Below are positions 50,728 to 63,790 of a stretch of 64,000 nucleotides of DNA, piece by piece. Every line of letters begins with the position of its first letter. Position 1 is the stretch's first letter. The notes below the pieces were generated by a model that was not told the DNA's origin, searched no databases, and was given only the letters and a program-made list of their open reading frames with translations. This stretch comes from Cyprinodon diabolis. Taxonomy: Eukaryota > Chordata > Actinopteri > Cyprinodontiformes > Cyprinodontidae. The translations under genes and the position numbers were made by a program. The stretch is from positions 37,502,111-37,566,110 of the forward strand of contig CM060081.1 of assembly GCA_030533445.1 (NCBI GenBank), written 5' to 3'.

Positions 50728-50972
50728 ATGGCAAGACCTACTTGGTTAACAACAAAAAACAATTTCCAAAGAAGCAGGTCAAAGCCCAGTGATTAACCCA
50801 TTTTCATTAACACATTTTCAAATGTGTTTACCACTCGTTTCAAAGCAATTAATGAAAGTTTTTTGTTGATAAATAAACACCCGGGTCTTTGTCTAGTTGC
50901 CAAGCAACTAAACACTGTTTTCATAATCACAAACTTATTTTTCCCCATCAATATTATTTATGCATTTTAACA

Positions 50973-51480
50973 AGGGTGTAACTTTGTGGTGAAATTTGGT
51001 GGGGACACTCTTAGGGTGGAGGCTGATGGGCCTACAGTTATTCTACATAAATGCTTTCAAAAGGGTTTGTATTTTCCAAATATGAGCTCAAACATATATT
51101 TATTGAACGCTTTACTATTGTTGAGATCACAAAACAAGCAAAATACACTGATATTTATATTTATAGTTAGAAATTAATGTATATAAAAAAAGGGATGAAT
51201 AACAACCGATTCCGATGTAAAACAGCAATATATCATGTCTCCCTACTATGTACACAACTACAGTTTCATTCATCCATCCATCAATCCATCCAGAAAAATG
51301 TGAATTCATTGATAGATATTTTTTCCTTTCAGCTACATTAGTGATTATCCTTCAAAACCAGCAAAATCAAATTTAGACATTTGTCTCACATATTGCCAAA
51401 GTCTATCTATTGAAATTATTGGTGGGGACTGTCCCAACCAGGTCAAAGTTGGTGGGGACATGTTCCTACAAGGCCATACT
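50973..51480. mobile_element. Putative DNA-element remnant (GGTGGGGACA motifs)
   Basis: The left part has TGTAACTTTGTGGTGAAATT and TGGTGGGGACAC; the right part has ATTGGTGGGGACTGTCCC, AAGTTGGTGGGGACATGTTC and GGCCATACTTTA. These GGGGACATG-type blocks resemble those of the 3165-4632 element. Ends are not clean. Confidence 0.35.
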
Positions 51481-51839
51481 TTAGATCCAGTGTTTGTGGA
51501 TCAGGTATTCTTTTTTTTTTTTGCCTCTCTTGTTGAATGCTGTGAAATTGGAAGGATTCACAAATTGGAACAGATTGCTACAGAAAATCCTTTCTGCCTA
51601 TACACCCATCAACACCTATAACAACTCGTTGAAAAACTGTCAATGAGTTACTGAAGCATTTAATTTCCCTTTGGGATTAATAGAGTCTTTATTAAATCTA
51701 ATTGAATTGAATCTAAATTAAATGTTACAATGCAAAATGTAGCCTCATTGGGAAGAAAAGTACTTGTTTACAGAGGCTGGCTTATTTCAGAGCGATGGGC
51801 TTTAAGGGCACAAGTAAAACATTCCACTCAATGCAGCTT

Positions 51840-52260
51840 AGAACTGTTAGCCTATCCAAAATGCTATTGCAACAAAGTTAAAAAGAGAGGTTCTATTTCT
51901 TGTATTTTAGATTTGGCTCATTGGATTCCTAACTAGAACCTGAAATCATCTATAATAATCAGACTATATCATACATTGGAGATACAGCTGTTTAATTTAT
52001 TCCTTACAGAGCACTTCACTCTGATACACTGTCAGTCCCTAGAGTATTTAAAAGTAGAATTGGTGGCAGATGTTTTAGTCTTCACACTCCTTTCTGGTTG
52101 TGCCAGATCCTGGATTTAGGACAGACACCTGGTCTAATTATAGAATTAATCTTTAAACCTTTCATTATAATAAAGCTTATTAAGGGGTTTAGGTTATTTT
52201 GAGCCATCTCTGTAGATATACTACAGCTGGTTTAGGCTGCTAAATCATACAAAAACTGTC
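51840..52260 (+). pseudogene. L2-like LINE tail, decayed
   Basis: CAGTCCCTAGAGTATTTAAA and AGAATTGGTGGCAGATG correspond to the LINE tail seen at 2460-2530 (VPRxFKSRxGGRxF). Then GGGGTTTAGGTTATTTTGAG and CTCTGTAGATATACTACAGC match its 3' untranslated region. Heavily mutated. Confidence 0.6.
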
Positions 52261-54110
<1,850 letters not shown>

Positions 54111-54282
54111 CACTCACTGGCCACTTTATTAGGTACCCCATGCTAGTAACGGGTTGGACCCCCTTTTGCCTTCAGAACTGCCTCAATTTTTCGTGGCATA
54201 GATTCAACAAGGTGCTGGAAGCATTCCTCAGGGAGTTTGGTCCATATTGACCAGTGGTGTCAAAAGTACACACATTTGTTAC

Positions 54283-55042
54283 CAGTGATGGGACTAACGG
54301 CGTTGAAAGTAACGGCGTTACTAACGCCGTTACCTTGTTTTAGTAACGAGTAATCTAACTAATTACTTTGACTGTAACTATAACGCAGTTACCATTGCAG
54401 ACACCCCGTTACTGCGCGTTACTCAGGTCGCACAATTAACCTTTTTTCATGATAGGACTCGTGCGCAGCTGCGTGAAGCTGACACCCCACCCACGTCAAA
54501 AAACTATGCAAATAGACTAAATGGTTAGTGCAACGTTAGTGCAGATTTGTGCAGAAAAAAATATTGTTTGTGCTACTTTTGTTTAAGAGATATTAAAGAT
54601 TATTTTTTAGGTCATCCAGAGGTGCGCGCCTTGTCATGAGAGAGGGGAGGATGAGAATGGCTGATGTATAGTGAGATTCCGTCTGTCAGTTGGGTAGGTG
54701 GGTGTTTCTGCTGGCGGGTGTTAACGTAGAGCACACACAGAGAGATGGAGAGTGAGGATGATCCAGCAGCAAAACAGCGTTTTCCAGATGGAAATACCGG
54801 TGTTACGTCGAGCTGCGTTTCCCCATCACATACGGTTTCCTCTGCATCTCCGCACAGCGCAGGCGGCAAGAGTCACCGCGCAAGCGACAGGAAACGCGCA
54901 TGCTCGCTAAAGGCGCGCACCAGTCGCCCTGTGCTCGCGCCACAGGAGAACTATGGAGAGCGGGAACGATCAAATGATAGCCTATATGAAGAAAGGGAGA
55001 AATCTGGATGGATGGATGGATGGATGGATGGATGGACAGATT

Positions 55043-55075
<33 letters not shown>

Positions 55076-55102
55076 ATGGATGGATGGATGGATGGACAGA
55101 TT

Positions 55103-55135
<33 letters not shown>

Positions 55136-55694
55136 ATGGATGGATGGATGGATGGATACTCTGCCTTCTCAACCTACTGTATTTTTTTATTTTAAACATT
55201 ATTTGATGGCCTTTGTGGGAGGGATGGAGATCCATATTTTATGTCACACACAGAGTATACATCTAGATAGATAGATGGATAGATAGATGTTGCAGTATCT
55301 ATAACAACCCAAACACACAGGATTTCAGAATTAGACATCCCCAGTTATTAATTTCATATACTCACCAGATCTGAATGCCCTGTTAAAAAACTTCACATGG
55401 CGTTCCCCCCTGATGTCATTTACATTGAGTTGCAATAAATGCAAAACTCTCTGCAGGTTCTTGTCTTTGTCGTCCGCTCTATTCAGCTGGCTTTGGAAAC
55501 ACACGGCGAGAAGGTGGGGGCTGGGTGGTGAGGGTTACGGGGGCGAGAAACGCAAAAGTAACGCAATAGTTACTTATACTAGTAACTAGTTACTTTTATT
55601 GTGGAGTAACTCAGTTAGTAACTCAGTTACTTTTTGGGAGAAGTAACTAGTAACTATAACTAATTACTTTTTCAAAGTAACGTGCCCAACACTG
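54283..55694. mobile_element. Second hAT element nested in the first
   Basis: It starts CAGTGATGGGACTAACGGCG and ends AGTAACGTGCCCAACACTG, flanked by exact TTTGTTAC copies (54275-54282, 55695-55702). Both ends are rich in AGTAAC motifs, as in a well-known fish hAT group. A 99-codon plus frame at 54745 (MESEDDPAAKQ..) may be the first exon of the lost transposase; it runs into the (GATG)n array, so no gene remains. Confidence 0.9.
55008..55158. repeat. (GATG)n array with higher-order duplication
   Basis: GGATGGATG units are broken twice by the same GACAGATTGATGGACG segment (near 55034 and 55094), about 60 bases apart. A 60-bp block has therefore been duplicated. Met-Asp-Gly-Trp and Ser-Ile-His-Pro frames are artefacts. 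Confidence 0.95.
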
Positions 55695-57849
55695 TTTGTT
55701 ACTTAAGTAGAAGTATAGATACTTCAGTTTAAAAACACTCTGGTAAAAGTTGAAGAATCAACTTGACCTCTTTACTCAAGTAAAAGTGAAAAAGTATGTG
55801 CTCCAAAAACTACTTAAAGTATAAAAGTATAAAGTAACCTTTAAGAAAAAGGCCAGATAACACTATATTAATTGAAAGCACAATTTTTCCACTATTTCAA
55901 AAAATTCTTTGAGATAGGGCCAAGGATGAGGGAGGTCTTGTTGGTCTCCGTCTCCATCTCCCGATACGCTCTCGCCTGTGTCCGACCTTTCAGACATTTA
56001 GACATGTTTTTCTGAATCCAACATTGTAGCGTGGCATAGACAATTCTCGTTTACAGTTTGAAGAACACCTGCTTGCTTCTGATGATTTCCTTTAACTAAC
56101 CAATGAGTGATTGCGTTATACGACTCATCCAATTACACTAGTTTTCACTAGATGTGGATAGCACCAATGATCTGCATTGGATGGCGCACATGACGTGAAA
56201 TATATATTTAGAAACATTAAACCACGGGTAACTAATAAAAAATCAGTGGGGTCAAAATAAAGAAAATCAACCAATAAATGTAAGGAGACATTTTTAATGA
56301 TCTGTTACTTTAAACAGAATTTAACACTGAAATAAAATGACGTATTTAGGCATTCATGTTACATTGTATTAAAAAAAAAAAGATGAAAAAATAAAAATAG
56401 AAATTGCCAAATATTGCATCCTGTTCTATCTGAGAGGAGTTTACACTTGTATGACTATTCCTGTATATCCATCACTAGTTAAAAGACAAGATTCAGCAAA
56501 TGCAAATTATGCCCTGTAAAACAATGACAGTGCAATTGTCGCTGTACGATCCAAAGCCTCATTTGGAGCTTTTAAACAGGCTTTTGAAAAATTTTGATAA
56601 TTTGCTGCTGTAATATTATAGATTTTTTAGAATAAAAAGCAAGCAGATGTGCATAATCAAAAAATAACTGAAACACAGTTATAGAGCATTCAGTATTATA
56701 AGAAAGCCCACACTGTTTCTGAATAAATACATTATTGTATGAGTTCTGTTCCGTTTTTGTCTCTTTCCTTGTAAGTCTGAAATGTCCCATGCTCCTGAAT
56801 GCACCATAGCTGTCTGACGCTCGCGAATGCATCACACTGGTCTGTGTAGATGTGCGTTTGATTTTCAGTTGAAGCTTTGCAGTTTTAAAACCCACGTCGG
56901 CTAATCACTGTTTATTGTTGTTTGTGAATAACAAGAGACTACAACAAATACATCAGCTTTACATCGGACAAAATCTTTGGATTTAATGTTGTTCATAACA
57001 TCGCAGTCCGCTAATCCGTGACCTGTGCTTTAAACCGAAGCCAAGAGTAACGAGTAACGTTTGTTTTAAAAATGTAAGGAATAGAAAGTGCAGATACTTG
57101 TGTGAAAATGTAATGAGTAGAAGTCAAAACTAGGAGGAAAAATAAGTAATGGAGTAAAGTATAGATACCTAAAAAGTGTACTTAAGTACAGTAACGAAGT
57201 ATTTGTACTTCGTTACTTGACACCTGTGATATTGACATGACGGCATCACACAGTTGCCGCAGATTTGTCGGCTGCACATCCATGATGCGAATCTCCCGTT
57301 CCACCACATCCCAAAGATGCTCTATTGGATTGAGATCTGGTGACTGTGTAGGCCATTTGAGTACAGTGAACTCATTGTCATGTTCAAGAAACCAGTCTGA
57401 GATGATTCCAGCTTTATGACATGGCGCATTATCCTGCTTAAAGTAGCCATCAGAAGTTGGGTACATTGTGGTCATAAAGGGATGAACATGGTCAGCAACA
57501 ATACTCAGGTAGGCTGTGGCGTTGCAACGATGCTCAATTGGTACCAAGGGGCCCAAAGAGTGCCAAGAAAATATTCCCCACACCATGACACCACCGCCTG
57601 AACCGTTGATACAAGGCAGGATGGATCCATGCTTTCATGTTGTAGATGCCAAATTCTGACCCTACCATCCTCAGTTTGAACTGCAGGAGATTGTCTTGAC
57701 AATGTCTGCATGCCTAAATACACTGAGTTGCCGCCATGTGATTGGCTGCTTAGAAATTAAGTGTTAATGAGCAGTTGGACAGGTGTACCTAATAAAGTGG
57801 CCGGTGAGTGTATATATATATATATATGTATTTTCTGTGCATTATCTTT

Positions 57850-58880
57850 GCTGTTCCTAGAACAGCATCATTCTGGACCAAGATGTCTGATGTATTTCCA
57901 GGGTTCTGCTGTAACCACTCCTCGAGTTTGCTCTGGTGCTCAGGGCCTGCAATTGTGCAGCCATGATGAGTGCCTCTTTGCTGTCCTTCAGTCCGGCTTT
58001 GTCAAGCCATTTGTAGGATTTCCTGATATCCGCCACTTCGGTTATGTTTCGGTGGTACATCCCGTGTAGGGGCTTTTCCTCCCATGATGAGACATTCTCT
58101 GAGCATGTCGCCTTGTCTTTCATGTACTTATGGATCTTGGATGTTTCACCCTTGATAGTGGCTTTCACGCTCACTAGTCCTCGGCCTCCTTCTTTCGGCT
58201 AGCGTACAGTCTCAGGGGGCTAGATTTATATGTATATATAAATATATGTACTATATAGATACATATATATATGGCTAAAGGATGACATACAGGCCACAGA
58301 TGTTAAGACAAGAAAGCCCCTAACCATGTACGGAGGGTTGTAGTAGTAGTTGAAGTATTAATTTTGCAGTTACCGGGCCTCGGGTATTGGCATCTGTTTG
58401 CTGCATTCCTTTGCCATATGTTCCCTTCTGCAGTTCTGAGAGTTGACTTACTTCTTTCCATGTTGCCTTGATCAGTTTTCTCCTCCATGGTGGACATTGT
58501 CCACTGTGGACACTCTTAATGTTACCTTGGCCAAGCATTTCAAGGATCACTGACAGTATACTGTGTATAAGCTTATTTATTATAGCGAGATAAGCAGGGA
58601 CTGTCCTTAGACCTGCATTCATGTCATCCAGGAGATCATTTGGTAGCACTTTACTTAAATTTGCTAGGCCATGTCAGGGTAGACAGGTTCTCAATTGAGC
58701 CGTGATCTTATTTCTCTGGCGAGAGGTTCTCCCATTCAGTGTTTCTTGCATCATTTGAGCTTGTTATCTAATGTCAGGTGGCTTGATTATGGTCCCCCCC
58801 CTTCTGACCTTGTGTCTTGGTTCCGCATTGATGTAGCCTGCATTTGTTACATCTCCTGCCACCCTAACTGTGAAAGCAAC
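57850..58880 (-). pseudogene. LINE fragment with an internal deletion, minus strand
   Basis: Minus-strand pieces in order: LRTVPAYLAIINKLIHS and VILEMLGQGNIKS (58610-58520), PPWRRKLIKATWKEVSQLSE and LQKGTYGK (58500-58420). Then GRGLVSVKATIKGETSKIHK (58175 region), EEKPLHGMYHRNITEVADI and KSYKWLDKAGLKDSKEALIM, ending QALSTRANSRSGYSRTLE. These match two separated parts of a fish non-LTR polyprotein that in full copies continues to a C-terminal zinc-finger and endonuclease region. The middle, including the RT core, is missing. A 5' stretch to about 58870 looks related but is decayed. Confidence 0.65.
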
Positions 58881-60294
58881 TACCGTTTGAACTGGGAACA
58901 TTGAGCTACTACTTGTTAGTTCAGACTGTGGGTATCAAGGGTTCCACAGTTTATATAACACTACTGGTTAGGGTTACTGGGGTAATAGCATCCCAATAGT
59001 GCCTTATGTTCTCATGTCCATTGTCTTTTCTTCCCACTAGCTTACTTCTTATTATAATGCCATGATCTGCAGGGCACATATTTTTGGTTCTCAATCACTT
59101 CCACTTTGTTATTATTGCACTGACAGTTACTACAGTACAGGTATTACAGTACCAGGCTGGAATTCACTGAGCTCCTGAGGGAGATCCACTCTTTCACAAA
59201 TGTTAGTATATATAAATTAGATAAAACATTGCTAAAAGAACAACAACATTCCCCCCCAATGCTCTGGGACTTTTTTTTTCATGCTGGAGAATACCATTCA
59301 GTTTTGATCCCAAGCCTTTAGCTAAATACTAGAACACTGACAATTAAGAGCTTTTCTGCATCACAGTGAATTGAGTGTATGTCTTAATAAACAAAAGAAT
59401 GAACAAATAAGAAAGCAATTTAAATCGCAATTCTCATTTCTTTTCAGAAAATCTGGTTCTACTGGAGAAGAGAGTGGGATGTTCTAACACTAGGATAATC
59501 ATGACATCCATCATTGCAAGCTAGATTCAGTAAATACTGGAAATATTGACTTAAGCCCAATGTAGGTAGTTTTTAATATTAGAAATTGGATTAGAATAAC
59601 AATTATTTAGAATATCAAATTTAAAACACAGCACGAAAACAGTCACAATTACTTGACTACATCTCCCAGCATGCATCTGCTAGGGGGGATCCTGGCTGAA
59701 CGGCTGGAAGATAAATAGTTTGATGGTGTGTTTCCCTTGCTACTGAGTGTAACACTGCAGTGGAGGCTGCCTCTTGCATGAAGCTTTGCTGAGGAGTTTC
59801 AGACACAGAGGAAAACCTCCACAAGGGGAGCAGTGCATGGGATTGGCTGATTACTCTACCAATCACACAGCATCCTTGCTGTGTGGCTATGTGTTTCCCT
59901 CTCCATCTCTTAACGCAGTGTCAGCCTGCGCATATTTTTTTTATGACTGCAGCTCTCCCATGCATGTATGTCGTGCCTCTGTTTATGTGCGTGTGCAGAA
60001 TCCTCAAATTCTGAACAGTGAGTGAAGGGAATGGGGAAAAACCAGAAATGCTAAAGAAATAAATGGAAAGAGGAAAGAAAAAAGGGTGAAAAGAGGAGCT
60101 TCTGCTTGGATGTAGTCGTTGGGAGACAGATGCTGAGGACGGAACTGTATGGAAAGAGGCAATCTAAGGAGAGAGAGAGAGAAAGAAAGAGATTGTAAGG
60201 GGGAGGAAGAGGGGGAGGCAGAAGAGACAATCTGCTGAAGGGAAGCAGCAGATTTTTACAAGACCCTCGGCAGCTCCCTTCTGTTGCTGTGGAG
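58881..60294. other. No gene recognised; GA-rich 3' part
   Basis: AT-rich to 59600, then more GC-balanced. From 60050 to 60250 it is purine-rich (GAGAGAGAGAAAGAAAGAGA near 60170), as in some 5' UTRs of neuronal genes, and leads into the candidate exon at 60295. Confidence 0.4.
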
Positions 60295-60336
60295 ATGGGC
60301 TGTTGGCTCTCTGGACCATGGATGGGTGACCAAACG
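60295..60336 (+). CDS. Candidate first coding exon, MGC-type N-terminus
   Basis: ATG GGC TGT opens a 14-codon frame, MGCWLSGPWMGDQT, ending at the donor ACG|GTATGT in phase 0. An in-frame TAA lies upstream near 60196, so the ATG would be the start. Met-Gly-Cys is the classic N-terminus for myristoylation at Gly2 and palmitoylation at Cys3, which would tether a protein to the inner membrane. The 5' flank is GC-balanced and purine-rich, unlike the surrounding AT-rich DNA. No following exon is recognisable in the remaining 3.7 kb, so the gene would leave the window. I do not recognise it; a chance ATG before a chance donor is quite possible. Confidence 0.25.
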
Positions 60337-63300
60337 GTATGTCATAAAAGACTTGTCAGCAGCTAGAAATTTAGCTCATTTCAATAATATGACATTGAGT
60401 TATCAGTTTTCTTGTGTAAATGTGTTTATCTGTGTTTAATGATTTTCCAAATTAGGCATCAGGGTTGCTGCAGGATTCTTTATGTGAATGTGGGATTATC
60501 AAGCATAATGCCAAATTGCTGATACTATTTCTTAAGTTATGTAAGATTTTGGTTCAGTTCTGTCATTGAAACGTGAAGAATTGCCCTCATTCTGCTTCCA
60601 TCCTCTCTCTTCATACACAGGTGCCATTTTGTGCTCCTTTGCTCACACTGTATGCATTTTTGGTCGCCTATGCTTGTGTGTCTATGTCTTGCTGAATGTA
60701 GCAAAGGGTGACTCATGGTGTGCTGGAGTTAACAATACTATTCATGCGTCTAATTCGATGGCTGCTGAGCTGCATGCACTTATATGTCAAGCAGGATGAG
60801 GTTTATCTTACTTCTCAAAGGTAACTCTCCTCACTGCAGACCTACAGAGACCTTGTTCATATTTGTCCTGTTTGATCAACACAGTGTGGCTGCCCAGGTG
60901 TCACTAATCCAACCATCTGTCAGAAAGCAGGGGGAATCTTGCTGCCAGGTTGTGAATTATGATTTTTCCAGTTTGCAGCATGCACTGTTTTCAAACTATT
61001 AAGATATCGGGGGAAAAAATATGAAGAAAAGATGATGGAATGCATACTGGCTTCAAAATGGCAGCATGCATTCCAAGGATCTGGCATAGATGGATGCTGG
61101 ATTTTCAAAATCCATGTCTGAACTGAGATAATTCCTCAGTGATTCCCTCGATGCCACTGAGCAGCATCTGGTCATTAGTTAAGCTGCTCCACAACTCTGC
61201 TCCTAACAGTTGTTCCTGTGGTAAATTTGGTATGAATGCCACGTTGACATAATTCCAGTGAGAATAAAGAAAATAAAAACCCACAGAAGCCATAACATTA
61301 TTGGAAGCTAAGTGGAGGATTAGGCAAACAGTCGTGGTAATTCCTTTTTTTGAAAAACGAATCAACCTGTTCTCATGCTTTTTCCTGTAATGTGCTGTTA
61401 CGTGATCTACTGTATTCTTCCAGATTTTTGAGTTAAGAAAAAAGCTATTGCAGAAATCCAGGGTTTTTATTTATTTTCCCAATTTCTATGCACAAATGTT
61501 ATATTCAGTAACAGCAGTATCAAACAGATGTACCAGAAACAAAGCCACACATGGGTGCATTGGTTACCTCATTAAGTGGTGTCTTAATTACTTAACCTAT
61601 AAAAGAAAGCCCCCCCACATAGACTGTTACATTTTGTACTGACCACAATACAGTCAAAACTGCGCAGGCCATTTGGACAGGTCAAATAGTGAAAGGCAAA
61701 ATGATTCTTACTCTCACATTGTGATAGAACTGGAAATCACCTTATTATGTGTGTTTGATAATAAACAGAGGAAAGGCCCAAAATGAGTCTTTCTGACTTT
61801 TTTCCCCCCTTTTTTTTTTTTTGCAAAGTCAATGGATCTTAAAATGATACTGAATTATATTGACTTTTTTCTTATTTAAACCTTTGGAAATCTAGAGTTT
61901 TCTTGCTTCTGGGATTGTAAAATAGGTTTTATAGTAGCTTCTCCCTTGTTAAATCCATAGATTAATCAAACTTACTTTATCAAAACCCAAGACGTATCAT
62001 TACCTAATTTATAGAATCAAGAAATTATTTACACGTTGCCAGACACCATATGAATTGTAAAGCATTGCCTACAGTTAAATACAGTAAATGGAACATATTT
62101 GTTTGATTTATGGGTGTACCTTGTCACGTTACTTACTCATCATTTATGAAAACTGCATTTTGTTTGACTCATGCTTTAAATACAATTGTTACATAATATT
62201 TTAAGTGTTATAAAAAATGAAAAGAACAGAAAAGAATATATTTAGGGGGCAAAAACCTTTTTCAGTATTTCTTGCAGAAGGAGCCAACCTGCACACGAGC
62301 AGTGTAATCATATTACCGACGGTGTTCTGGATGCTGTTCCACTTTATTTAACCTGTCATGTCAGAGCATCTGAATGGAAATTTTGTTTTGTCCTTATATC
62401 TAAAAATATGTCTTTAAACAAACTATTTTATACTCTACATGATATGATGGTGTGAAGATCAGTTATTTCTGTTATATAAAGCTCTGCTGGCTTGGCTAGG
62501 AGCTCAAAAAGACAGCACTTTAGATTGTAATCAGTGAGAAATAGGGTGTTTACTTGGCTATTTTTTGTATAATTGAAATTTCTATTGGTTTCCATTCACT
62601 GCAGTATCTTAATTTTGTTTAATTTTATATTATCCTCTGATATTGTTCTATTTCTTACATCCAGTGATAAATTATGCATCTTCCTACTATTAATATAATT
62701 TTTAAATGATATGCAACCTTTTTTGTTTTTAGACTCCATGTTTTTTCTGGAAACTCTGGCTTTTACCCAAATTAAAATCCAAAAGCATACACATGGTGGC
62801 AGTTAACTACTGTGTGTGAGTTTGCAGGGTCATTTTTCCTCTATTATCCTTTGATACATTGGTAACCTTTGATATTCAATCTAAGATTTCTCTCACTGGT
62901 TCATTGTGTCCGTTAACAACAAATTGTTTATGAAGTGGTCCCTAATGTTTTTTAGTCTAACAGTTATTATTATGAAAAACTAAAATGAATGCTTTACAAC
63001 AGGTTTTTTACCTTTTTGATAGTAATTAAGTAAGTCCATACAGACTAAAGGTTGAATGTTTAATGGTAATTTTTAAACATAATGGATATTGTTTCTACAT
63101 TAGATCATAGTAAAAATTATTCTAGATATAGTACTGTACTTCTAATTTTTAGCCTTTTAAATAATCACAAATGGTCTAAAAGCCAAAAATGCTTTTTTGT
63201 GCAAAATGATATTGATAACTTGTATTTGGAAATTAAAAATAGTTAAATTAGTTCCTGATACTGAATAAAATTAAACAGTCTTTTAGTTAGGGATGGCAAT

Positions 63301-63574
63301 TCCTGATACTTGATACTGATTCACTAACTGGTTTCTGGTCTACATGAATTGTTACTTCTAAGTCTAAGGTTGAATTTATTTCAAACCAGATTGTTTTGCT
63401 TTGTCTAAATCTAAGGTAAATATATATGTATGTCTTATTCAGTGGACTGAACACCCACTGGTATTTAAGACTGATCTATTTTTGGCCTCAGTTCTGAAAT
63501 AAGCTCCTTCTCTCAGTAGGTACAGTAGTTAGTTTCTTTATATTGCTAAATAGCACTGGTTAATAGAAAGATGG
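60337..63574. other. No gene recognised
   Basis: AT-rich. If 60295-60336 is a real exon this is its intron. No exon, RNA gene or bounded element was identified. Confidence 0.45.
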
Positions 63575-63790
63575 TTGAGGTTGGGCTGCATGGCGATGCA
63601 CTTTGTGGCATTGTCGACTTTCACTAACAGGGTTCTGGGTTCAATTGTTCAAGGACCTTTCTGCATAAAGGTTTGGCATGTTCTTTTTGTGCATGTATGG
63701 ATTCTTCCTTGGTCCAAAACCGTGACTGTTAGGTTGATTTTATGGGTGCCTGTTTGGCCATTTGTGTGAAAACCATTTTCTTACATTAGT
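63575..63790 (+). repeat. Decayed SINE-like repeat copy
   Basis: It starts with GGGCTGCATGGCGATGCAC and a B-box-like GGGTTCTGGGTTCAATTG, then follows the body of the 43751 copy (TGGCATGTTCTTTTTGTGCATG, CCGTGACTGTTAGGTTGATT in shorter pieces). The 3' half is lost. Confidence 0.55.

Larger units (their letters stand above)
54252..57228. mobile_element. Non-autonomous hAT element inserted in the Tc1 transposase
   Basis: Left CAGTGGTGTCAAAAGTAC and right GTACTTCGTTACTTGACACC (then TGTG) are inverted ends. The 8-bp duplication ATATTGAC is exact (54244-54251, 57229-57236), and joining the flanks restores the Tc1 sequence GGTCCATATTGACATGA. Own sequence is about 1.56 kb, with subterminal TACTTAAGTA motifs. 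It carries no transposase; the 107-aa minus frame (56572-56895) has no domain. Confidence 0.9.
54111..57810 (-). mobile_element. Tc1/mariner element, deleted and interrupted
   Basis: Inverted ends CACTCACTGGCCACTTTATT and AATAAAGTGGCCGGTGAGTG mark a Tc1-type transposon, inserted at TA inside a TA tract. Transposase sequence is on the minus strand. The frame 57586-57237 contains DNAPCHKA and SPDLNPIEHLWDVVE, holding the second D and the E of the DDE triad. After the nested insertion the C-terminal end continues at 54243-54130. Upstream, the sequence jumps from the left-end region (57720) to DGRVRIWHLQHESMDPS, so the helix-turn-helix half is deleted. A frame change near 57585-57600 separates VSTVQ from MVWGIFSW. 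A 2977-bp hAT insert splits the gene. The copy cannot encode an active enzyme. Confidence 0.9.

Noticed and set aside
54951..55274. Frames encoding Met-Asp-Gly-Trp and Ser-Ile-His-Pro repeats
   Set aside because: They are translations of the (GATG)n array in both directions.
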